Shown: positions 17,783 to 24,950 of the stretch, in pieces
Layout: each line of letters starts with the position of its first letter
How positions within the stretch are numbered: the first letter of the stretch is position 1
Origin: RYN-230 sp963829725
Lineage (GTDB): Bacteria; Actinomycetota; Actinomycetes; Streptosporangiales; Streptosporangiaceae
Length of the DNA: 64,000 nucleotides
Direction of reading: 5' to 3'
Assembly (NCBI GenBank): GCA_963829725.1
Contig: CAWHJW010000008.1
Location: 1-64,000, forward strand
The notes under the pieces: model-generated
The model's database searches: none
What the model saw: only the letters and a program-made list of their open reading frames with translations
What the model was told of the DNA's origin: nothing
Made by a program: the position numbers and the translations under genes

Positions 17783-19960
17783 TCAGTTTGAGCCGTCATT
17801 CTCCGGTGCCGCAGCAGCCTCGGCAGCATCGCGGGCAGCGGCGGCGCCCTCGGCCAGGAGCACGCCGAAGGCCTCCTCGCCGAGCACCGGCACGCCCACC
17901 GAGACGGCCTTGTCGTACTTCGCGCCAGGCTTCTCGCCCGCCACCACGAAGCTGGTCTTCTTGGAGACGGACGAGGTCACTTTGCCGCCCCGGGACTGCA
18001 CCGCCTGCGCCGCCTCGTCCCGGGTGAACCCGGCCAGGCTGCCGGTGATCACCACGGTCAGCCCGGCCAGCGGTCGGCTGGGGTCCACCTCGGCCGGCGT
18101 CCCGTCCCCCGGCCCGGCGGCCGGCGGCGGGGGCGGCACCCAGCCGGGCGTGGCCAGGTGCACGCCCGCGGCCCGCCACTTGTCCACGATCGCCACATGC
18201 CAGTCCACGCCGAACCACTCGATGACCGAGGCGGCGATGGTCGGGCCGACCCCGTCGGTGGCGGCGAGATCCTCGGCCGAGGCGGTGGCGATCGCGTCGA
18301 GCGAGCCGAACTGCGCGGCCAGCCCCCGGGCCGCGGTCGGGCCGACGTGCCGGATGGACAGCGCGACGAGTACCCGCCACAGCGCGCGGCTGCGCGCCTC
18401 GTCCAGATTGCGCAGCAGCTTTCCCGCGTTGACGGTGAGGCTGCCCTGCTTGTTCACGAAGAAGGGGCTGCTGGCCAGCGTGTCCTCGGTCAGCGAGAAC
18501 AGATCACCTTCGTCGCTGACCAGCCCGGAATCCAGTAGCGCGACGACGGCCTCGTAGCCGAGCACCTCGATGTCCAGTGCCCCCCGGCCGGCCAGGTGGA
18601 ACAGCCGTTCCCGGAGCTGGGCCGGGCAGGACCGGGTGTTCGGGCAGCGCCAGTCCACGCCGCCCTCCTCGCGGACCAGCGCGGTCCCGCAGGCCGGGCA
18701 GTGGTCCGGGAACTCGAAGGCCCGCTCATCCCCGGTGCGCACGTCCGTCACCGGCCCGACCACCTCGGGGATCACGTCGCCCGCCTTGCGCAGCACGACC
18801 ATGTCGCCGATCAGCACCCCCTTGCGCTGCACCTCGTCGGCATTGTGCAGGGTGGCCCGGTCTACCGTGGACCCGCTCACCACCACCGGCTCCATCACCG
18901 CGAACGGGGTGACCCGCCCGGTCCGGCCCACGTTGACCCGGATGTCGCGCAGCCGGGTGTTGACCTCGTCCGGCGGGTACTTGTACGCGATGGCCCAGCG
19001 CGGCGCCCGGCTGGTCGACCCGAGCTGGCGCTGCAGGTCCAGCCGGTCGATCTTGACCACGACCCCGTCGATCTCGTACGGGGGATCGTGCCGGTGCTCG
19101 GCGTAGTAGGAGATGTACTCCCGCACCCCGTCCAGTTCCCCGGTCACCCGGAACAGGTCGCTGACCGGCAGGCCCCAGCCGCGCAGCCGCTCATACCAGC
19201 CGGAATGCGTCTCGGGCGCGGGGCCGGAGGCGACCCCGACACCGTGCAGGATGAGGTCGAGCGGCCGGCTGGCGGTGACCCTGGGGTCCTTCTGGCGCAG
19301 TGACCCGGCGGCGGAGTTGCGCGGGTTCGCGAACGGCGGCCTGCCCGCCTCGGTCAGCCGCTCGTTCAGCTCACCGAACGCGGTGACCGGCAGGAACACC
19401 TCGCCGCGGACCTCCAGCACCTCCGGGATGTCGTCGCCGCGCAGCCGGAGCGGGACCGAGGCGATGGTGCGGATGTTCGGCGTGACGTCCTCGCCGGTCA
19501 CGCCGTCTCCGCGGGTGGCCCCGCGGACCAGCGCCCCGTTGCGGTAGACCAGCGCGATGGCCAGGCCGTCGATCTTCAGCTCGCACAGGTACGGGCCTTC
19601 CCCGCCGAGCCGCTGGGCCCGGGCCGCCCAGGCGTCCAGTTCCTCGGCGGAGAACGCGTTGTCCAGGCTGAGCAGCCGCTCCAGGTGCTCCACCGCGGTG
19701 AACTCGGTAGAGATCGCGCCGCCCACCTTCTGGGTGGGGGAATCCGGCGTGCGCAGCTCCGGGTACCGGTCCTCCAGTTCGCGCAGCTCACGCATGCGCG
19801 CGTCGTACTCGGCGTCGGAGATGGTGGGCGAGTCCAGCACGTGATAACGGTGGTTGGCCTCGGTGACCTCCGCGCTCAGCTCGGCGTGCCGGTGCCGCGC
19901 CGCGGCATCCACGCCGGAGCCCGGGATGCCGCCGCTCCCGCTGGCCTGCTGCTCGCTCAC
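17783..19960 (-). CDS. ligA: NAD-dependent DNA ligase
   Basis: LigA seals nicks in replication and repair using NAD. The 725-residue protein has the Ia/adenylation domains with the nucleotidyl-acceptor lysine in CELKIDG (K129), an OB domain, a four-Cys zinc finger (CPAC...CPNTRSC near residue 420), helix-hairpin-helix repeats and a C-terminal BRCT domain (about 635-710). The start is GTG at 19960 with AGGGGGCAGC upstream. The MetE-like gene ends 16 nt before it, an order also found in mycobacteria. Confidence 0.97.
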   Translation of the reverse strand: MSEQQASGSGGIPGSGVDAAARHRHAELSAEVTEANHRYHVLDSPTISDAEYDARMRELRELEDRYPELRTPDSPTQKVGGAISTEFTAVEHLERLLSLDNAFSAEELDAWAARAQRLGGEGPYLCELKIDGLAIALVYRNGALVRGATRGDGVTGEDVTPNIRTIASVPLRLRGDDIPEVLEVRGEVFLPVTAFGELNERLTEAGRPPFANPRNSAAGSLRQKDPRVTASRPLDLILHGVGVASGPAPETHSGWYERLRGWGLPVSDLFRVTGELDGVREYISYYAEHRHDPPYEIDGVVVKIDRLDLQRQLGSTSRAPRWAIAYKYPPDEVNTRLRDIRVNVGRTGRVTPFAVMEPVVVSGSTVDRATLHNADEVQRKGVLIGDMVVLRKAGDVIPEVVGPVTDVRTGDERAFEFPDHCPACGTALVREEGGVDWRCPNTRSCPAQLRERLFHLAGRGALDIEVLGYEAVVALLDSGLVSDEGDLFSLTEDTLASSPFFVNKQGSLTVNAGKLLRNLDEARSRALWRVLVALSIRHVGPTAARGLAAQFGSLDAIATASAEDLAATDGVGPTIAASVIEWFGVDWHVAIVDKWRAAGVHLATPGWVPPPPPAAGPGDGTPAEVDPSRPLAGLTVVITGSLAGFTRDEAAQAVQSRGGKVTSSVSKKTSFVVAGEKPGAKYDKAVSVGVPVLGEEAFGVLLAEGAAAARDAAEAAAAPENDGSN

Positions 19961-19976
19961 GCTGCCCCCTGCTCGC

Positions 19977-21176
19977 TCACCGGGCTTCCTCCTCGATCAG
20001 CTCCGGCAGCAGCCGGGCCGCCTCCCGGCACCGGGCCAGCGCGGCGCGCGCGTAGTCCGGCGGTGCCCCGGCCAGCCCGCAGGCCGGGGTGATCACCGCC
20101 TGCGCGGCGACGGCCGCCGCCAGTGACCCGGTCACCCCGGGCTGCCGGGCCGCCGGCCAGCCCATCCGGCGCCACAGCTCCATCACCCGGACGGCCACCT
20201 GGTGGGCGGTGGGCGGCTGGCCGGGCCGGTTCCGTCCGGCTGGATGGTCTTGATTGTCCGGCTGGGCCTCGGATTCCCCGGCCCGGGCGAGTCCCGGGTC
20301 CGGCGAGCCCGGCCGGCCGCCGCGGGACGTCCCGCGTGCCGGGTCCGGCGGGACCGGGAACGGGGTGGCCGGCACCGCGCCCGCGAAGATCCCCAGGCTC
20401 GCCTCGACCGCCTCAGCCAGCACGTCTTCCTCCCCCCGGCGCAACTGGCCGAGGTCGATCCCGACGGCGGCCGCGCCCGCATCCCTGATGATGCCAACGG
20501 GTACCGACGGTGCGCAGCAATGCACGACGGCGGGCGCGCCCGCCGTTGACAGCACCGCGGCGAGGGCCGCCTGGGCATCGGCAGGCTCGATGGCGCGAAC
20601 CCGGTTCAGGCCGCTGGCGCTCGGCACGGAGCCGGCCAGCACCGCGGGCAGGGCGGGCTCGTCGAGCTGCAGGATGAGCTGCCCGCCGGGCACCCGGGCC
20701 CGCACATCCGCGACGTGAGCCGCGATCCCCTCGGCCAGCGATGCGGTCAGGTCACCCCTCGCGCCCCGGTCCGCGAGCGAGGGCTCCTGGCTGTGGGCCA
20801 GCTCGAGGGTGGCCGCCATCGTCCACGGCCCGCACACAGCGATCTTCAGCGCGCCCCGGTAGCCGTCCGCCACCTCCTCCAGCATGTCGAGGTCCCGGCT
20901 GAGCAGGGACTGGGCCCGGCGCAGATCGCGGCCAGGCCGCTCGGCGAACCGCCAGCCCTTCGTGGTCAGCTCGACAGGCAGCTCGATAAGCAGGGCGGCG
21001 GTCCGGCCGGTGAGGTCGGCGCCGGGCCCGCGGGCGGGCAGTTCGGGCAGGAACGGCAGGTCCGGCAGCTCATCGAAGACCAGCCGGGCGGCGGCCAGCG
21101 GGTCGGTACCCGGCATCGAGCCGGCACCGGTAGCGGCCTGCTCGGGCCAGGGGTACGGGGCGGGGGTGTCGGGCAC
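19977..21176 (-). CDS. MetE C-terminal-domain-like protein (cobalamin-independent methionine synthase family)
   Basis: A 399-residue protein matching only the C-terminal barrel of MetE-type methyltransferases. It keeps the His-x-Cys zinc ligands (VVHCCAP) and a later Cys in ITPACGL; the intervening Glu ligand position appears to be Asp (GIDLG). QLDEPALP is the usual substrate-side motif. Residues about 295-340 are a Pro/Gly/Arg-rich insert. It is much shorter than MetE, lacks the N-terminal barrel, and is the conserved neighbour of ligA in actinobacteria. Substrate is unknown; a methyl transfer role is inferred. The GTG start has a weak ribosome site, so an ATG at 21116 is possible. Confidence 0.75.
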   Translation of the reverse strand: MPDTPAPYPWPEQAATGAGSMPGTDPLAAARLVFDELPDLPFLPELPARGPGADLTGRTAALLIELPVELTTKGWRFAERPGRDLRRAQSLLSRDLDMLEEVADGYRGALKIAVCGPWTMAATLELAHSQEPSLADRGARGDLTASLAEGIAAHVADVRARVPGGQLILQLDEPALPAVLAGSVPSASGLNRVRAIEPADAQAALAAVLSTAGAPAVVHCCAPSVPVGIIRDAGAAAVGIDLGQLRRGEEDVLAEAVEASLGIFAGAVPATPFPVPPDPARGTSRGGRPGSPDPGLARAGESEAQPDNQDHPAGRNRPGQPPTAHQVAVRVMELWRRMGWPAARQPGVTGSLAAAVAAQAVITPACGLAGAPPDYARAALARCREAARLLPELIEEEAR

Positions 21177-21516
21177 GCAGCCGAGCTTAGTGTCCAGCCT
21201 TCAGTGTCCCCGCTGGCCAGGCGCGACGCGCCCGGAGAGCGCGGCGCGCCCGGGCCCACAGAACGCGGCGCGCCCGGAGAACGCGACGCGCCCGGAGCGT
21301 CGGGCCCGGGGCGGCCCGGCCGGGGCGGCCCGGCCGGGGCGGCCCGGCCGGGGCGGCGCGGCGGCTCGGCCCGGGCAGGACGGCGGGCTGCGGACGGCGG
21401 CGCGGCGGAAACAGCGCCGCGCCGCACCATGCCCCAGCGATGGTGCGGCGCGCCCGCCTGGGGCCGGGCCGAGCCGCGGGTGCCCCTGAATGCCCGCGGC
21501 CGACCCGGCCGGCTTG
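21177..21516. other. Repeat-rich gap upstream of the MetE-like gene
   Basis: No gene is seen in this 340-bp gap. It contains GCGCCCGGAG-type near-repeats (about 21225-21300), three or four copies of a 14-bp CGGCCCGGCCGGGG unit (about 21312-21356), and the hairpin listed at 21397-21425. A promoter for the MetE-like gene should lie here but is not recognisable. Confidence 0.6.
21397..21425 (-). terminator. Hairpin after the small membrane protein
   Basis: An 11-bp perfect GC stem (21397-21407 with 21415-21425) with a 7-nt loop lies about 90 bp beyond the stop of the gene at 21517-21744. There is no T-run. Confidence 0.5.
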
Positions 21517-21744
21517 CTAGACGAAGATGTCCCGGCGGCTGGTCAGTGGCAGCTCGGCGTCAGTCCGCTGGCGGACGTAGAGGCCAGTAACCCGGCGGGT
21601 ACCGCTGGTCACCGGGTCCAGGGCCCGGCTGGTGAGCGTAAAATCCCGCTCCTCCCGCCGGATACCCCAGCTGACGAGCAGGACGGCGCCGACCACTGCG
21701 CCAGCGATGAAGATCACGGTTGCGACGACGACGATGGTGGCCAT
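21517..21744 (-). CDS. Small single-pass membrane protein, unknown function
   Basis: A 75-residue protein with one N-terminal transmembrane segment (about residues 3-27, TIVVVATVIFIAGAVVGAVL) followed by a basic cytoplasmic or outside tail. An AGGGGA ribosome site precedes the ATG by 6 nt and codon use is coding-like. No domain is recognised. It stands alone between two gaps, divergent from the GntR regulator. Confidence 0.6.
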   Translation of the reverse strand: MATIVVVATVIFIAGAVVGAVLLVSWGIRREERDFTLTSRALDPVTSGTRRVTGLYVRQRTDAELPLTSRRDIFV

Positions 21745-22070
21745 GAAGGTCCCCTAACTACTGGCCAGCGGTGTGGTCCGCCAGGTTCCGATCAGGACCT
21801 TCCTCCCGGTTTGGGTGACCGGGATGGAAGGGTTGTTGGGAACTAGATGACAGGTTCTACAGTGTCCCAGCAGTCCTACTGCTAGTCTGAGAGGTATGGA
21901 TCCAGCCATCGGAGTCATCCCAACCTTTGGTACCTATCAGGGTTGTACCCCGCATAGATGGGCCAAACCTGTCGAGGTACCGAATATTTGGGTAACTTGG
22001 ATGGCAAGGATCATTCCCTTGAGTCCGCCTAGGCCTCTGATCAGACTGGTTGGGATCACTGGGAGGACTC
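21745..22070. promoter_or_regulatory. Regulatory region upstream of the GntR gene
   Basis: This 326-bp divergent gap is clearly lower in GC than its neighbours. It carries GGTAC-N11-GTACC (21929-21949), another GGTACC (21976-21981) and CAAGG-N7-CCTTG (22005-22021), all possible operators. None matches a GntR consensus known to me. No gene is supported within it. Confidence 0.4.
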
Positions 22071-22910
22071 GTGCCTGACCCCATGTACCGGCAGATCGCC
22101 GATGACCTGCGCCGTCAGATCGAGGATGGCGGGTTGCCACCGGGCAGCCAGCTCCGCACCGAGATCGAGCTCGGGGAGAAGTACAATGCCTCGCGCAATA
22201 CCGTGCGCGACGCGATCAAGTTGCTCATCAGCCGCGGCCTGGTCGAGACCCGCCCAGGCCAGGGCACGTTCGTCCTCGAGAAGGTCACCCCATTCAGGAC
22301 CACCCTGACGGGCGATCCCCGGACCGGCTTCGGTGGCGGCGAGGACGACGTCTACCAGGGAAATGTGAAGCTCGATACGACGGAGTCACCACGGCCGGTG
22401 CGCGTCGAACTCCAGAACGCGGATCATCAGATCGCCCAGGAACTCCAGCTTCCGCATCCGTCCACGGTGGTGAGCCGCCACCAGCCCCGCTATATCAAGG
22501 CGGAGCCGTGGGCGCTGCAGACGTCGTTCTACCCCATGTGGCTGGTTGAGCAAGGGGCAGCCCTACTCCTCCAGGCCGTGGACATCGCCGAGGGCACGGT
22601 GAAGTACCTCGCCGACAACCTCAGCATCAAGCAGGCCGGCTGGCAGGACACGCTCAGCGTCCGGGCGCCCGATGAGATGGAAACCAACTTCTTCCGGCTG
22701 CCCGACGACGGGCGCGTCCCGGTGATCGAGACCAGGCGAACCGCCTTCGACGACCGCGGCAGGCCGATCCGGCTCACGACCACGGTTTACCCAGCCGACC
22801 GGAACAAGTTCGCCGTGCACGTCGGCCAGGTTCCTGCGGCCGTTATCGCCCCGCCTCCGCCCAGTCCGAACGAGCCGCACGAGCAGCCCGAGTCCCGCGC
22901 GGATTCCTAA
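22071..22910 (+). CDS. GntR/HutC-family transcriptional regulator with UTRA domain
   Basis: A 279-residue repressor-type regulator. The N-terminal winged helix-turn-helix is clear (IADDLRRQIEDGGLPPGSQL, then EKYNASRNTVRDAIKLL, then the wing GLVETRPGQGTFV). Residues about 95-245 form a UTRA ligand-binding domain of the HutC type. The GTG at 22071 directly follows GGGAGGA with a short 3-nt spacer; the ATG at 22083 is an alternative. The C-terminus is Pro-rich. The next gene, an acetyltransferase, follows after 21 bp, so the two are probably co-transcribed. The ligand is unknown. Confidence 0.88.
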   Translation: MPDPMYRQIADDLRRQIEDGGLPPGSQLRTEIELGEKYNASRNTVRDAIKLLISRGLVETRPGQGTFVLEKVTPFRTTLTGDPRTGFGGGEDDVYQGNVKLDTTESPRPVRVELQNADHQIAQELQLPHPSTVVSRHQPRYIKAEPWALQTSFYPMWLVEQGAALLLQAVDIAEGTVKYLADNLSIKQAGWQDTLSVRAPDEMETNFFRLPDDGRVPVIETRRTAFDDRGRPIRLTTTVYPADRNKFAVHVGQVPAAVIAPPPPSPNEPHEQPESRADS

Positions 22911-22931
22911 CCACACAGGGATACTAATCCG

Positions 22932-23651
22932 ATGACCATTGTTGCCGGAGGCACTCGCCGCGTCTCGGCTAACACGATGCCCCGGTTCTCCTTGCCCGAA
23001 CGGTTCGCCCGCAGCATAGGCGCCGCCCGCAAGCAGGCGACCCGCCAGGGCGGCATGACGGACAATTTCCAGATCCGCCCGGCGGAGATGGGCGATATGG
23101 ACTCGATCATCGGCCTCATCGACGAGGCGGCCGGCTGGCTAAGCCGGGAGAAGAAAACGGATCAGTGGCGGCACCCCTGGCCGGACCGACAAGCCCGGGA
23201 CCGGCGGATCCGGCGGGGCATCAAGAGCGGCCGGACCTGGATAGTGGAAGACCGCAGTGGCCCGGGCGGCCCTCGCGGCACCCTGGTCGGCACGGTCTCG
23301 TGCGGGCGAGGCGGCAATAAGAAACTCTGGAACCGGCGCGAACGGGACGAATCCGCCGTATATATGTCCCGGCTCATTATCAGCCGCAAGTACGCCGACC
23401 GCGGAATTGGCGCCTCACTGATTAACTGGGCTGGCCTGCGCGGCCTCCACGGATGGAAAGCTCAATGGATCCGGGTAGATGTCTGGACAAGCAATCTTGA
23501 ATTGCAGGCCTATTATAAGGCGCAAAATTTTTCGCACGTCCGCACCTACGACTTCGCTAACCCCTGGGAGTATCCGTCCGCGGCCCTCTTTCAGAAACCA
23601 ACGAGGGACATCGTCCACGCAGACGCAACACGCTTTCAGGAGGTGCACTAG
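22932..23651 (+). CDS. GNAT-family N-acetyltransferase
   Basis: A 239-residue protein with an acetyl-CoA-dependent GNAT domain. The acetyl-CoA loop is visible as RKYADRGIGASL (R/Q-x-x-G-x-G/A), preceded by SRLII and followed by the beta-5 region WIRVDVWTSNLELQAYYKAQNF. The conserved domain begins near residue 45 (NFQIRPAEMGD); a later ATG at 23055 is an alternative start that would remove 41 basic residues. The 3' third is noticeably richer in A/T than the rest of the window (23390-23540). The substrate is unknown; the partner GntR gene may control it. Confidence 0.82.
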   Translation: MTIVAGGTRRVSANTMPRFSLPERFARSIGAARKQATRQGGMTDNFQIRPAEMGDMDSIIGLIDEAAGWLSREKKTDQWRHPWPDRQARDRRIRRGIKSGRTWIVEDRSGPGGPRGTLVGTVSCGRGGNKKLWNRRERDESAVYMSRLIISRKYADRGIGASLINWAGLRGLHGWKAQWIRVDVWTSNLELQAYYKAQNFSHVRTYDFANPWEYPSAALFQKPTRDIVHADATRFQEVH

Positions 23652-24007
23652 CCACACCCGCGGCTGACAGCCTTGATACCAGTGGTCGGCGCCGCCACCG
23701 CAGCGACGGCATAGTTCGGTGCTCTAGTAGCCGTGTGGTTAGTTTCGCGTATCCCAATCGCCTGTGGAGGGGGGCTGCCGGGCGGTTCCCCGGGTTCGCT
23801 TGCGTCACATCAGGGCTCTTCACAGGCCGGCCAGCCAGTGGTCCGCTGTCCCTGGCAGCCCTGGGGCCAGCCCTGGGGCCGGAACCATTCACTCGGATCA
23901 CGGCGTTATCTCAATCGCTTTCCCCCGGCGCCTCATGCATACTCGAAGCAACCGCAGGAGTCATTGCTTGATTATCGCGATCACGCCAGAGCGGTGGAGG
24001 AGGTGTG
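23652..24007. other. Gap after the acetyltransferase, no gene seen
   Basis: No reading frame here has coding-type codon use or a ribosome site. The stretch contains isolated short palindromes only. It leads into the micro-ORF at 24008. Confidence 0.5.
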
Positions 24008-24070
24008 ATGGCTAAGCGGCACGGGCGCCCATCGGTGCAGTACCGTTACGAGCACTACGACCCCCGCTGA
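24008..24070 (+). CDS. Micro-ORF, 20-residue basic peptide
   Basis: The ORF MAKRHGRPSVQYRYEHYDPR follows a near-perfect ribosome site (GGAGGAGGTGTG then ATG) and is followed by a hairpin about 50 bp downstream. Seven of 20 residues are basic (Lys, Arg or His) and three are Tyr. No family is recognised. Start and stop signals and the downstream hairpin are the only support. Confidence 0.4.
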   Translation: MAKRHGRPSVQYRYEHYDPR

Positions 24071-24119
24071 AGATTGTTCCGCACCGCTCCCAAGATAGGA
24101 GTGAGTACTGAAACGCGCG

Positions 24120-24139
24120 GCGTGGCCGGCAGGCCACGC
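24120..24139 (+). terminator. Hairpin downstream of the micro-ORF
   Basis: An 8-bp perfect stem (24120-24127 with 24132-24139), loop GGCA, lies 50 bp after the micro-ORF stop, between it and the convergent LytTR remnant. Confidence 0.4.
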
Positions 24140-24319
24140 TGTTAGCGTTTGCGGCCTCCCAGGGTGGGGCCCGGGTGGGGCCAGCCTGCCGCCCGGGGGA
24201 GGGCCCGCCGCCTGGTTCACCACGCCGGGCCGCCCAGCGGCCAGCCCCTGCCCCCCGCCGCCCGGCCCCCGCCCGCCCCGGAACCGTCACCCGGCCCCGC
24301 TCGTCACCGGACGGCACGA

Positions 24320-24600
24320 TCAGTCCCGCCAGCCGGTCCGCAGGATGCGGTCCCGGACATCCCGGAGTGGCGACGGCTCACGGGCAAGAAGCGGCCGGCG
24401 ACCGTGACGGTGTGCACCCCTCCCGTCACCGGGAACTCGGTGATGTGCCTGATCGCCACGAGGTATCCCCGGTTAATGCGGATGAAGCCGTCGGCCGACC
24501 ACCGTTCCTCGAGGTGGGAGATGGGCATGCGCAGCAGGTGCCCCTCGCCGTCCGTGGTGTGCAGCCGCACGTAATCCCCCTCGGCTTCCGCCCAGCACAT
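24320..24600 (-). pseudogene. LytTR DNA-binding domain remnant, frameshifted
   Basis: The ORF from 24600 reads as a LytTR domain: WAEAEGDYVRLHT, LEERWSADGFIRINRGYLVAI and FLPVSRRH. LytTR response regulators normally have a receiver domain of about 120 residues in front; none is found here. After SRRH the normal family ending (LRDVRDRILRTGWRD then stop at 24320) is in another frame, so one base appears to be missing near 24367. As read, the frame runs on to 24304 with an unrelated tail. It is most likely a decayed response regulator. A stand-alone LytTR protein with a sequencing indel is the alternative. Confidence 0.6.
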
Positions 24601-24839
24601 TTGCCCGGACGGGCTGCTGGACTGCGTATTCAGGCTTCGGGGACCGGGTCACCCGAGTTGCCCGCAGTTTCCGCCGGGCCTGGCGGGCGGTAGGTGCAAT
24701 TGCTTGCAGAACTGGCCGGCGGGAGGTCCGATGTTTTGCCGGGCTCAATCCGCACGCCGTGGGCCGGGTGGCGCGACCCGGCCCGGCAGCGCCGCGCGTG
24801 TGTCACAGCCGGGCCCGCCGGGTACTTTCGGGAGAAGTT
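24601..24839. other. Gap between the LytTR remnant and the SGNH-hydrolase unit
   Basis: No recognisable gene. The missing N-terminal part of the LytTR gene should be here if it existed, but no receiver-domain motif was found in any frame. The promoter for the SGNH unit presumably lies near 24690-24830. Confidence 0.45.
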
Positions 24840-24950
24840 ATGACGGTGGCCGGTGGCATGCGCGGTGGCCTGGGTCCTGTCCGGGACACAGGCCGGTCCG
24901 GGCGTGGCCGGGCCAGCAGGCCCGCCGGCTCCAGCCCTGGCGGCTCATGA
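24840..24950 (+). CDS. Possible short coupled ORF before the SGNH gene
   Basis: A 36-codon Gly/Arg-rich ORF starts at an ATG preceded by GGGAGAAGTT and ends with TGA that overlaps the next ATG (ATGA at 24947-24950). The SGNH gene itself has no clear ribosome site, so this ORF may deliver ribosomes to it. The peptide has no recognisable domain. Confidence 0.35.
   Translation: MTVAGGMRGGLGPVRDTGRSGRGRASRPAGSSPGGS

Noticed and set aside
21177..21516. Gene in the repeat-rich gap before the MetE-like gene
   Set aside because: Frames consist of Arg/Pro/Gly strings from the 14-bp repeats, with no ribosome site.
23700..23760. tRNA-like stretch (GTTCGGTGCTCTAG) after the GNAT gene
   Set aside because: No cloverleaf: acceptor, anticodon and T arms do not pair. 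No other tRNA was found in the window.
23733..24015. Overlapping short ORFs of about 80-90 codons after the GNAT gene
   Set aside because: All three forward frames are open together, with no ribosome site and no coding-type third-position bias.
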